A DNA stretch of 11,767 nucleotides from Verrucomicrobiota bacterium. Lineage in GTDB: Bacteria; Verrucomicrobiota; Verrucomicrobiia; Opitutales; Opitutaceae. The position numbers and the translations under genes are program-made. The stretch covers positions 1-11,767 of the forward strand of contig JAUPWC010000043.1 in NCBI GenBank assembly GCA_030916665.1, read 5' to 3'. The notes under the pieces are model-generated. The model saw only the letters and a list, made by a program, of their open reading frames with translations. It was not told where the DNA came from and ran no database searches. This document shows, piece by piece, positions 1 to 7,165 of this stretch; position 1 is the first letter of the stretch; every line of letters begins with the position of its first letter.

Positions 1-771
1 CGCGGCGTGCGCTCGACCGCCGCCGCGCTCTCCCTCGCGCTCGCCAACCAGGCGGTCGTCGCCGCCCCCGCCGGCCTCGCGGCCACGGTCACCGGCGCCG
101 CGGTCGCCGGCAGCGCCACCACGGCCACCCTGGTTTTTATGGGACTCAACAAACTCCACCTCACCCTCGCCGGGGCCGTCGTGGCCACCGGCGCCGGCAT
201 CTACGCCGTGCAGGAGAACAGCAATGCCGACCTGCGCGCCGAAATCGCCGCCCTCCAGACCGAAACCCACGCCGTTCGCACCGCTTCACCCGCCGCTTCC
301 GTCTCCATAACACCCGATTCCCCGCCCGCGAACCTGGAGGTCTCCGACGAGGAACTCCTGCGCCTGCGCAACGAGGCCGTCCTCTTGCAGCAGCAAATGC
401 AGGCCGCCGCCCAGTCCAAGGCGCGGGCCTCCGCGCCCAAGCCGGGCGGCGATTCGTTTTCCATGAAGGAACTCGACAGCCCGCCCAAGGCGCTCACGCG
501 GAAGTCACCAGCTTATCCGGCCGAACTGCGGGAGGCCGGCATCGAGGGCCGCGTGGTGGTTTCCATGGTGATCGATACGAACGGGCGGGTGGTCCAAGCC
601 GAGGTCGAGAAGTCAACCCACCAGGGTTTTGAGTTCGCCGCCCTGCGGGCGGTGCAGGAGTGGCAGTTTGAACCCGGCCGCAAGGGTGGCCGGCAGGTCA
701 ACACGCGGGTGAGCCAGGTGCTGCAATTCAGCGTCGGCGGCGATGCGCCCGTGGCGAGCGACTGGTTCTGA
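1..771 (+). CDS. C-terminal part of a probable membrane-tethered sigma factor ending in a TonB domain (5' partial)
   Basis: The frame is open from base 1, so the gene begins upstream; 256 codons are visible before TGA 769-771. Codons 1-45 are Arg-Gly-Val then an Ala/Val-rich stretch, which resembles the tail that follows region 4 in Verrucomicrobial sigma-70/ECF factors. Codons about 50-70 form a hydrophobic membrane segment, and 71-145 a Gln/Ala/Glu-rich likely coiled coil. Codons about 159-250 are a TonB C-terminal domain: the YPAELREAGIEGRVVV stretch, a central IDTNGRV turn, then AVQEWQFEPGRKGG. Such a domain normally contacts TonB-dependent outer-membrane receptors from the periplasm. The sigma part lies outside the window and is inferred. 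An alternative is a plain TonB protein starting at the in-frame ATG at 139, which would place the membrane anchor at its N-terminus. The TonB domain is secure; the fusion is moderately likely. Confidence 0.75.
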   Translation, partial: RGVRSTAAALSLALANQAVVAAPAGLAATVTGAAVAGSATTATLVFMGLNKLHLTLAGAVVATGAGIYAVQENSNADLRAEIAALQTETHAVRTASPAASVSITPDSPPANLEVSDEELLRLRNEAVLLQQQMQAAAQSKARASAPKPGGDSFSMKELDSPPKALTRKSPAYPAELREAGIEGRVVVSMVIDTNGRVVQAEVEKSTHQGFEFAALRAVQEWQFEPGRKGGRQVNTRVSQVLQFSVGGDAPVASDWF

Positions 772-775
772 GTCC

Positions 776-1564
776 ATGCGCACCAACCTCCGCTTCATCG
801 TCGTCAACGCCGTGCTGATCGCGGGCGTGCTGGCCGGACTCAGCTGGCACTGGCGGACGACGGAAACCCTTCGCGCCGAACTCGACCGGGAGCGCGCGGC
901 TCTCGCCCGGCTGCAGGCGAGCCGTCAGGCCGAACAACAGGAACAGCAGCTGGCCGCCGCCCGCGCGCGCGCCGAGGAACTCGACCGCCTGCTCGCCGAA
1001 CGTGCAACCGTGGCGCGGTTGCAGACGGAGCTGGCCACGCTGCGCGACCGCGCCCGTGAAATGATTGCCGTCGGCGAAGCCCGCACTCCGGTATCCGTGC
1101 GCCCAAGCCTCGTCGGCAACGTGCTGGTGTTTTCACTCTGGAAAAACTCCGGTCGCGCTACGCCCGAGGCCGCGTTCGAAACCGGCCTGTGGGCTTCAGC
1201 CAACGGCGACATAGACACGCTCACCGGTCTGCTGGTTTTCGATGCCGAGGCCCGGAACGAGGCCGCCGCGCTTTACGCCCGGCTGCCCGAGACGCTGCGG
1301 CGGGAGTTTGTTTCGCCGGAGCGCCTGGTCGCCGTGCTTGCGGCCAAGGACGTGCCGCTCGGCAGCGCGACCATCCTCAGCCAGTTTCCCACGGCGAACG
1401 AAACCAAGGTGTCGGCCCAGATCTTCGACGCCGACGGTAAGCACCGGATGGCGCTGCTCTCCCTGCGTTCCGACGAGGCCGGCTGGCGCTTCGTGGTGCC
1501 GGCCAATGCGGTGAAACGCTACGCCGCGTGGCTGCGCCCGGCTGCCGCGGCGCCGACCCCCTGA
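776..1564 (+). CDS. Membrane-anchored coiled-coil protein of unknown function
   Basis: This encodes 262 residues. ATG 776 is preferred over the in-frame ATG at 743 because it lies 4 bp after the preceding stop and is followed directly by a good membrane anchor (residues 7-24). Residues about 28-108 are rich in Arg/Glu/Gln/Ala with leucines in heptad-like spacing, so a long coiled coil is likely. The C-terminal 130 residues form a globular domain opening with a segment around ATPEAAFETGLWASANGD. I recall similar segments in proteins encoded beside sigma factors in Opitutaceae, but I do not know the function. The tight spacing implies cotranscription and perhaps translational coupling with the TonB-domain protein, which shares the anchor-plus-coiled-coil plan. 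The bulk of the protein is probably extracytoplasmic. Confidence 0.7.
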   Translation: MRTNLRFIVVNAVLIAGVLAGLSWHWRTTETLRAELDRERAALARLQASRQAEQQEQQLAAARARAEELDRLLAERATVARLQTELATLRDRAREMIAVGEARTPVSVRPSLVGNVLVFSLWKNSGRATPEAAFETGLWASANGDIDTLTGLLVFDAEARNEAAALYARLPETLRREFVSPERLVAVLAAKDVPLGSATILSQFPTANETKVSAQIFDADGKHRMALLSLRSDEAGWRFVVPANAVKRYAAWLRPAAAAPTP

Positions 1565-1565
1565 G

Positions 1566-1595
1566 GCGACGCGGGGTCGCGCCGCCGGCGCCGGC
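1566..1595. terminator. GC-rich inverted repeats between convergent genes
   Basis: Only 31 bp separate two convergent stop codons. They hold a short stem (GCGAC 1566-1570 with GTCGC 1576-1580) and a perfect 12-bp palindrome GCCGGCGCCGGC (1584-1595). Neither strand has a T-run after the stem, so this is not a classical intrinsic terminator. A role in ending both transcripts rests mainly on position. Confidence 0.3.
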
Positions 1596-3059
1596 CTACT
1601 GCGGCAGGATCGTCACGATCACCCGCTGGTAACGGCTCAGCGCGGGCGAACCCTTGTCCGTCAGGCGCAGGATGAAGTGCGCGGTCGCGGGCTGGTCCAC
1701 CTTGGGCGCGAGCACGGGCACGCGCTGGATGTTGTCCGCGCCCTCGATCACAATCTTGCCCCGATACGTGCCGGCCTCGGGGTAGTGAAACCACCAGAAG
1801 CCCAGGTTGTCGCCGTCGGGATCGGTGGAGGCGTGGGCATCGAGGTGGAAGCGTTCGCCGGATTTCACGGTGAATGCGGCGGGATGGGCGAGCACGGGCA
1901 TCGGCGGGTGGTTGGCCTCCGCGTAGGGCCGGATCGTCCAGTCGAGGCGCGCGGCGAAGTCGTTTTGAAAATCGTCGCGCCAGCGCCAGACGGTGGCACG
2001 GAAGGATTTCACGGTCTTGTCCCCGGCGCGCAGGGCGCGGCCGAATTCGCCGGCGACGGGCGGGGTGAGTTCGTCCACGGCGTTGGTCCAGATCGGACGC
2101 GTCTCGGGCTCGACGGGCACGCCGCCGGTGAAGCCCTTGGGGTCCAGATCCTCAAGTTTGGGCACGTAGGATTCGTAGCGTCCGCCCCAGCCGCCCCACG
2201 CAGGACGCGCGGGCGCGTTGAGTCCGTTTGGAATCAGGCCGAGCCAGGAGGGAGTGTCGCCCTCCATGCCGTAGGCGACGTCGGGGTAGAGCGCACCCAG
2301 CGGACCGTGACCCTGCTGGATGTTCTCGGCGAGCCAGCGGTTGCGCAACGTGGCGTTGTCGAATCCGGGCTCGACGTGCATGATGCCGGTCCAGGTGCCG
2401 GCGCCGTAGCCGCCGGGACTCACGATGTAGAAGAGATCGGGAAAAGTCTTCCGCATCCACGGGCCGCTGTCGTCCTGATCGGAGATCGTATAAACCCGGA
2501 GCTTGGCGAGGAGCCGCTGGAAATCCGCCGCGTTGCGCGTGCGCTGAAGTTTTTCGAGCGCCTGCGCGAGGGTGTTGGGCCCGCCCCAGGCCGTGACCCA
2601 GAGCGGGCGATCATCGTCCTGCTCGAGGAGTTTGATGATCCACTCGGAGCCTTCGGACTCCCGGCCCGGGCCGACTGCCTGCATCCCGTAGGCGGCAGGG
2701 CCGGACTTGACGAGGGCGAGCAGCGCGTCGGCCGGGGGGAAGCCAGGCTCGTGTTGCAACAGGTTGCCCTGCACTTCGCCGTAGGCGCGGATCACGCGAC
2801 GGATAGAATCGGGGGCCACGCGCGTTTTCAGATGCACGGAGGTCGTGGCGACGAGACCCTGCAGCTCGATCACATTGGAGTAGAGCAACAGGCGGATCAG
2901 CGACTGCGTGTCGTCGGGCTCGTTTTCGATGTCGGTCAGGACCAGCAGCCGATGCGGCCGGGCCGAGGTGTCTGCCGCCGGGACGGATGGCAAAGTCCGG
3001 ACCGGGAGCAGACTGAGGAGGGGGAACAAGCCGAGGAAGAGCAGGCGTCGTGCGTTCAT
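1596..3059 (-). CDS. Secreted Sde182-family protein (DUF1593, nucleoside-hydrolase-like)
   Basis: This encodes 487 residues. Residues 1-29 are a typical Sec signal peptide (MNARR, a Leu-rich core, cleavage near VPAA), so the protein is exported. Residues about 37-345 match the DUF1593/Sde182 nucleoside-hydrolase-like domain. LTDIENEPDD at 41-50 fits the DxDxxxDD metal-binding signature of nucleoside hydrolases (Asp43, Asp49, Asp50, with Glu45 in place of the second Asp), followed by a helix like that family's. WVTAWGGPNTLAQAL corresponds to the family's conserved GP-x-TNLA-type strand-helix. Residues about 385-487 form a beta-rich C-terminal domain with ASTDPDGDNLGFWW, as in Sde182 proteins. 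Family members have been called cellulose-binding and occur in polysaccharide degraders, but the substrate is not established. It is monocistronic, with its own upstream region. The family call is strong; the function is open. Confidence 0.88.
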   Translation of the reverse strand: MNARRLLFLGLFPLLSLLPVRTLPSVPAADTSARPHRLLVLTDIENEPDDTQSLIRLLLYSNVIELQGLVATTSVHLKTRVAPDSIRRVIRAYGEVQGNLLQHEPGFPPADALLALVKSGPAAYGMQAVGPGRESEGSEWIIKLLEQDDDRPLWVTAWGGPNTLAQALEKLQRTRNAADFQRLLAKLRVYTISDQDDSGPWMRKTFPDLFYIVSPGGYGAGTWTGIMHVEPGFDNATLRNRWLAENIQQGHGPLGALYPDVAYGMEGDTPSWLGLIPNGLNAPARPAWGGWGGRYESYVPKLEDLDPKGFTGGVPVEPETRPIWTNAVDELTPPVAGEFGRALRAGDKTVKSFRATVWRWRDDFQNDFAARLDWTIRPYAEANHPPMPVLAHPAAFTVKSGERFHLDAHASTDPDGDNLGFWWFHYPEAGTYRGKIVIEGADNIQRVPVLAPKVDQPATAHFILRLTDKGSPALSRYQRVIVTILPQ

Positions 3060-3306
3060 GGGGATTGCCGCGAGGTGCGGGCCGGGTGGGGGGTGACGGG
3101 GCGCGGACTTCGATCATCATGGACCGCATAAGGATGGCAAACCGCATCCCGGGCGACGAACTGGACCGTCAACCGCCGGCGGCGCGGTTTGGACCAGACC
3201 GGCTTTTTACCTCAACCCGATGCTGTTGCCAGCCGATGTCAGGAGTGACGCCGTGGCGCATCCCCCCGCTCTCACCTCGCGGGCGCCACCGCTTCAACCC
3301 TGTCTT
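3060..3306. promoter_or_regulatory. Divergent intergenic region between the Sde182-family gene and the HDOD regulator
   Basis: This 247-bp region must hold the start signals of both flanking genes. I see no convincing sigma-70 promoter pair and no Shine-Dalgarno sequence on either side. The only structure noted is an imperfect GC-rich dyad around 3171-3189 (AACCGC with GCGGTT, enclosing the palindrome CCGCCGGCGG at 3173-3182). An in-frame ATG at 3220 precedes the regulator, but its extra 29 residues are low-complexity and precede the receiver fold, so the region is treated as non-coding. Confidence 0.4.
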
Positions 3307-5049
3307 ATGGCCCGTATCCTAGTGATCGACCCCAGCGAGACGGCGAGAAGGGCCATGCATGGCATCCTCGCCCGGGGCAGCCATAAACTGGCGTCGGTGG
3401 ACAACGGCGCCCAGGCGTGGAGCTTCCTGCATAAAAATCCCGGCGTGGATCTCGTGTTCACGGAACTCAAGCTGAGTGACGGCAGCGTGCTCGACCTCAT
3501 CAAACAGCTAAAGGCCGATCCCCTGCTCCGCCTGCTCCCGGTGGTGATCTACACCGAACACGGCGACCGCGAGGCCGTGCGCCAGGCCATCGCGCTCCGC
3601 GTCCAGAATTTCCTCATCAAGCCCTACCACGACGAGGACATCTTTGCCGAAGTGGACAAGGCCGCGGCCGATCCCTGGCGCGACCGGCACTTCGAAGCGG
3701 AAAAATCCTTCTGCCAGCTCATGGGTTACACGCCCGCCGACCTGCTCCGGATGTTCGGCGAATTGCAGGCGGGCCGCACCCGGATCCGCGGTCCGCTGGA
3801 AAAATGCGCCGAGACCAAGGATGTCCGCGGCGTCACCGACCTCATCGGCCCCCTGCGCGAGGATGCCGAGACCGCCGGAGCCTGGTGTCTGGCCGAGACC
3901 TTGCAGCACGTCGCGACACTGGCGACCGAGGGCCGCTGGGGCGCCTGGCCCGGGGCCTTGGAGACGCTGGATTTTTGCGGTCAGTTGCTGGCCGGCCGCA
4001 TGGACCCCGAGCGTGATCTCACCCCCGATTTCAGCGCCACGGCGGAAAGCACCCCCGCGGCGTCCCACATCGTCACCGAGCAGAATTCATGGCAGTCCGC
4101 GCCGGCCGAAGGCCGTTGCCCCGTGCAAATCCTCGAGCGCCTGAAATGCGCGATCGACGCGCTGCCCGGCTGCCCCGTGATCGGCTCCGCCGCCGCTTCG
4201 TTTCAGATGGTCGCCAACGGCCACCCCTCCTGCATCAACCCCCTGATGGATCTGGTCGCCCGCGACCCGGGCCTCTCGGCGCAGATGCTCATCGCCGCCA
4301 ACAAGGCGCATCCGCCGGCCGAAGATTTCGACCGTATCGAGGATGCGCGCCTCGCCGTCGGCCAGCTCGGCGAACAGCGGCTCGAGCAGCAGGCGCGCGG
4401 CCTCGTGATCATCGAAGAACACGTCATGGATCTGCCGCCCGCCTTCAACTGGACGCGCTACTGGACCTACCAGCGCGGCGTCGCGCGGATCGCGCAGACG
4501 ATCTGCCGGGACCTGGAGTTCAACAGCATCGAACCCGCCGCCCGCGCCGCCAGCCAGCTCTACGACATCGGCAAGCTTCTCCTTGCCCACCTCCATCCGG
4601 GCGGCTTCCGCGCGATCATGGAACATGCCCGGCTGCACCGCCTCCCCCTGCGCGAGGCCGAGAAGCTCTTCCTCGGCTGCACGACCAAGCAGCTCGGCCT
4701 GCACTTTGCCGAACGCTTCGGGCTCTCCCAGCGTTTCGCCAACGTCATGCGCTGGATCGACGACCCCGCCGCCGCCACCGCGGACGCCAACCTCGTCGCC
4801 ATCATCTCGCTCGCCCGGTATCTCTGCCGGCACAACCAGGTGGGCGCTTCCGGCGATCCGTCGGCCGACCAGCTCAAGCCCATCGCGGAAACCGCGGAAT
4901 GGGCGATCCTGCGCGAAAGCGTCTATCCGAGCTTCAACCTGCAGAAGTTTGAACAGCAGATCCACGCCCAGTGCGGCCGCCTGCGCACCGAGTTCAGCGG
5001 CCAGCAGGCCGGCACCGTCGCCCAGATCATGGCCGGAGCGGCGAGCTGA
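3307..5049 (+). CDS. Atypical receiver - HPt-like - HDOD regulator
   Basis: This encodes 580 residues. ATG 3307 gives MARILVIDPSE, the first strand of a receiver domain (residues 1-115). Of the receiver residues, Asp8, Thr83 and Lys105-Pro106 are present, but the phosphoacceptor position in DLVFTELKL is Glu53, so normal phosphorylation is unlikely. Residues about 140-235 fit an HPt-like four-helix bundle, with LLRMFGELQ as first helix and TAGAWCLAETLQ matching the region after the active His, but that His is replaced (Gly in my alignment). Residues about 272-490 form an HDOD domain (ALPGCPVIGSAA, LMDLVARDPGLSAQML, SQLYDIGKLLL). The HD pair is Tyr419-Asp420, so metal phosphodiesterase activity is not expected. 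HDOD proteins act in signalling and in control of motility or the cell cycle, mostly by protein contacts. The product is probably cytoplasmic. No partner gene is adjacent on this strand. Confidence 0.88.
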   Translation: MARILVIDPSETARRAMHGILARGSHKLASVDNGAQAWSFLHKNPGVDLVFTELKLSDGSVLDLIKQLKADPLLRLLPVVIYTEHGDREAVRQAIALRVQNFLIKPYHDEDIFAEVDKAAADPWRDRHFEAEKSFCQLMGYTPADLLRMFGELQAGRTRIRGPLEKCAETKDVRGVTDLIGPLREDAETAGAWCLAETLQHVATLATEGRWGAWPGALETLDFCGQLLAGRMDPERDLTPDFSATAESTPAASHIVTEQNSWQSAPAEGRCPVQILERLKCAIDALPGCPVIGSAAASFQMVANGHPSCINPLMDLVARDPGLSAQMLIAANKAHPPAEDFDRIEDARLAVGQLGEQRLEQQARGLVIIEEHVMDLPPAFNWTRYWTYQRGVARIAQTICRDLEFNSIEPAARAASQLYDIGKLLLAHLHPGGFRAIMEHARLHRLPLREAEKLFLGCTTKQLGLHFAERFGLSQRFANVMRWIDDPAAATADANLVAIISLARYLCRHNQVGASGDPSADQLKPIAETAEWAILRESVYPSFNLQKFEQQIHAQCGRLRTEFSGQQAGTVAQIMAGAAS

Positions 5050-5054
5050 TTCCA

Positions 5055-5103
5055 TGGAGCCGGGCCGGTTTCTGGACTCCGGGGCGAGGTCGCCCCGGCT
5101 CCA
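5055..5103. repeat. Nested inverted repeats between convergent genes (possible REP-like element)
   Basis: In the 71 bp between two convergent stops, CCGGGGCGA (5079-5087) pairs perfectly with TCGCCCCGG (5090-5098). A second, competing pairing joins TGGAGCCGG (5055-5063) to CCGGCTCCA (5095-5103). No T-run follows on either strand. The position suits a bidirectional transcription block, and the very GC-rich dyad form also resembles REP-type intergenic repeats. A genome-wide copy count would tell. Confidence 0.5.
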
Positions 5104-5120
5104 AAAATTCCGCCCCCGGC

Positions 5121-5846
5121 TTACTTCACCTCCAGCAGCTCGACTTCGAACAGGAGGACCGAGTTGCCGGGGATCTTGCCCGTGCTGCGCGGACCGTAGG
5201 CAAGGTTCGCCGGAATCGTGAGCTTCCACTTGTCGCCGACCGACATCAGCTGCAGCGCCTCGACCCAGCCCGGGATGACACCGGTGACGGCAAACTCGAT
5301 GGGTTCGTTGCGCTCGACGGAGCTGTCGAACACCGTGCCATCGGTGAGCGTGCCATGGTAATGAACCTTCACCGTGTTGGTCGGCGTGGGCTTCGCGCCG
5401 GTGCCGCTCTTCAGCACTTCATATTGGAGACCGGAAGCCGTGACCGTGACCCCGGCCTTGGCCTTGTTCTTGTCGAGGTAGGCCTGGCCCTCGGCCAGCT
5501 GCTTCTCCGCGGCGGCGGCGGCCTGGGTCTGCGCACGCTCCTGCAGGGCGTTGAACGCCGCATCGAGGTCGGCCTCGGTCACGCGCGAGGCGGTCTGGGC
5601 GAGGCCGTCGGCGAGGCCGGCCTTGAGCGCCTCCTTGTCCAGCTGGAGAACCTTGTCCTGCCCGAGCTTGCTGCCGAGGTTGTGGCCGATGCCGTAGCTG
5701 GCGCGCTGGTCCACGGATTCGAGCTTCGCGGGCGCGGCGGCTTCCGCCGGAGCGGGGACAGACGCGGTTTTTTCAGGCTGCTTGCCGCAGGCGGCCAGCA
5801 GGGTGATCAGGGGGAGGGACAGGAGGAGACGGAGGGAGCGGGACAT
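5121..5846 (-). CDS. Lipoprotein FKBP-type peptidyl-prolyl cis-trans isomerase
   Basis: This encodes 241 residues. ATG at 5846 is chosen because it opens a lipoprotein signal peptide, with lipobox LLAAC and lipidated Cys20; earlier in-frame starts would bury it. Gly21 at position +2 suggests no inner-membrane retention, so outer-membrane anchoring facing the periplasm is likely. Residues about 44-130 are the helical FKBP N-terminal dimerisation region seen in Mip/FkpA. Residues about 137-241 are the FKBP domain. The usual pocket residues are present: Tyr163, Phe173-Asp174, Val190-Ile191, Trp194, Tyr217 and Phe233, in motifs [19 protein letters not shown] and IPANLAYG. The expected role is folding of exported proteins. 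It lies 77 bp downstream of the phosphatase regulator on the same strand, so it may be read from the same transcript or its own promoter. Confidence 0.93.
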   Translation of the reverse strand: MSRSLRLLLSLPLITLLAACGKQPEKTASVPAPAEAAAPAKLESVDQRASYGIGHNLGSKLGQDKVLQLDKEALKAGLADGLAQTASRVTEADLDAAFNALQERAQTQAAAAAEKQLAEGQAYLDKNKAKAGVTVTASGLQYEVLKSGTGAKPTPTNTVKVHYHGTLTDGTVFDSSVERNEPIEFAVTGVIPGWVEALQLMSVGDKWKLTIPANLAYGPRSTGKIPGNSVLLFEVELLEVK

Positions 5847-5859
5847 GGGTGGAATGAAA

Positions 5860-5876
5860 CGCGCACTGAAAGCGCG
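5860..5876 (-). other. Small stem-loop upstream of the FKBP lipoprotein start
   Basis: CGCGC (5860-5864) and GCGCG (5872-5876) flank a 7-nt loop, ending 13 bp before the start codon on the minus strand. In the mRNA this would sit in the 5' leader, where a Shine-Dalgarno sequence would normally be; none is present. It is weak and may be chance in GC-rich DNA. Confidence 0.2.
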
Positions 5877-5923
5877 ACGGCGCAGCATGACAAGCGCAGG
5901 TTTGGTGCGGCCCGGAATTGGCG

Positions 5924-7162
5924 TCAGACCCGCTCCGCCGCCACCAGGCACACGTCGTCGGGCAACGGCCCCGCGCCGGGCGGGCGGGTGGCCTCCACGT
6001 CGGCCAGCAGGCCGTCGAGCAACCGCGCCGTCGGCTGGCCCAGGCGCGCCGTCACGGCCGCGACGAGGCGCTTCTGGCCGAATTGTTCGCCGTCGGCGCC
6101 CTCCGCTTCGTAGAGCCCGTCGGTGAAGAGCAGCACGGCATCGCCTCCCGCGAACGGCCGGCGGGCCGTGTCGTAGGCAAAATCCGACATCAGGCCGAGC
6201 GCCGGGCCCGGACCGTCGGGCAGGGTGCAGGGCGAGACGCGGCCGGCGCCGCGCTCCAGGTGCAGCGGCGCGGGGTGGCCGGCGTTGGCAAAGCGCAGCT
6301 CGCCGGCCTCCGCGTCCACGACGGCGTAGGCCGCGGTCACGAAGACCGTTTCGCCCACGCGCTCCAACAGCGCCTGCAGGTGGAGATTAAGCGCCGTGAG
6401 AAAGGCTCCCGGATCGCCGGCCTGCGCCTCGTGCTCGTGCAGCAGCCCGCGCAGGTGCGTCGTGATGAGCGCAGCGCGCACGCCGTGACCCATCACGTCG
6501 CACAGGAACAGCCCCGCGGCCGTCGCCGACACGGGCAACACCGCAAAGAAATCCCCGGCCACCTGATGCGTGGGAATCCAGCGGTGCGCGAAGCGCAGGC
6601 GGCTCTCGTCCGCCGTGGCGCCGGGCGGAAACACCGGGTAGTCTTGGGGCAGCAGCGCCTGCTGCACCACGCGCGCCATGGCCAGATCGGTTTCCATCTG
6701 CGCATGCTGCCGGCGCAGCAGGTCCGTGGACTCGGCCAGGCGCTCCTCCAGCCGGCGCCGGTCGAGCGCCGCGCTGATCGCCCGGCGCAGCGTGGCGTGG
6801 TTCAGCGCCGTCTTGATCAGATAATCGCTGGCCCCGAGCTTCATCGCCTCGACGGCCACCGTCTCGCTGCCCGCGCCCGTCAGCATGATGACCGGCGGGC
6901 GCCGCCGCTCCGGCTGCGCGTTCAGCGCCGCCAGCAAGGCGAGACCGTCCTCGTCGGGGAGCTGATAGTCGAGCAGCACGAGTTCGTAACCGCCGCGCGC
7001 GAACTCCTTCCGGGCCGCCGCGCCCGTGTTCACGCAGGTCGAGGTGCAGGCGAGCCCGTCGCCAAGGTTGCGCACCAGACCGCGCAGCATGGCCGCCGTC
7101 GTCGGATCGTCATCGACGATGAGGATCGGAATCGCGGCGGCTTCCATGGGAGAAAAACTCAT
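5924..7162 (-). CDS. Response regulator with PP2C-type (RsbU/SpoIIE) phosphatase output
   Basis: This encodes 412 residues. Residues about 11-130 form an intact receiver: acidic cluster Asp17-Asp18-Asp19, phosphoacceptor Asp65 in LVLLDYQLP, Thr95 and Lys117 (followed by Thr, not the usual Pro). A helical linker at about 120-170 precedes a SpoIIE/RsbU phosphatase domain. Its metal-binding motifs are GDFF (Asp204), CDVMGHG (Asp222), [17 protein letters not shown] and LPDDVCLV, so it should be active. Such proteins dephosphorylate anti-anti-sigma (STAS) proteins when their receiver is phosphorylated, switching on alternative sigma factors; no STAS or anti-sigma gene lies in the window. The start is ATG 7162, which follows the upstream stop by 3 bp and overlaps a TGAGG sequence; ATG 7147 also fits the domain. 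The overlap with the dehydratase transcript suggests translational coupling. Confidence 0.92.
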   Translation of the reverse strand: MSFSPMEAAAIPILIVDDDPTTAAMLRGLVRNLGDGLACTSTCVNTGAAARKEFARGGYELVLLDYQLPDEDGLALLAALNAQPERRRPPVIMLTGAGSETVAVEAMKLGASDYLIKTALNHATLRRAISAALDRRRLEERLAESTDLLRRQHAQMETDLAMARVVQQALLPQDYPVFPPGATADESRLRFAHRWIPTHQVAGDFFAVLPVSATAAGLFLCDVMGHGVRAALITTHLRGLLHEHEAQAGDPGAFLTALNLHLQALLERVGETVFVTAAYAVVDAEAGELRFANAGHPAPLHLERGAGRVSPCTLPDGPGPALGLMSDFAYDTARRPFAGGDAVLLFTDGLYEAEGADGEQFGQKRLVAAVTARLGQPTARLLDGLLADVEATRPPGAGPLPDDVCLVAAERV

Positions 7163-7165
7163 GCC

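Noticed and set aside
1677..3131. A 484-codon plus-strand frame opposite the Sde182-family gene.
   Set aside because: It has biased composition and no motifs, and the minus-strand protein has a signal peptide and a known domain.
5055..5103. Classical rho-independent terminator for the convergent genes.
   Set aside because: The stem is strong, but neither strand has a T-run after it, so it is listed as an inverted repeat instead.
4087..5229. A 380-codon minus-strand frame opposite the HDOD regulator.
   Set aside because: It overlaps the HDOD domain and the 3' end of the FKBP gene and shows no family signature.
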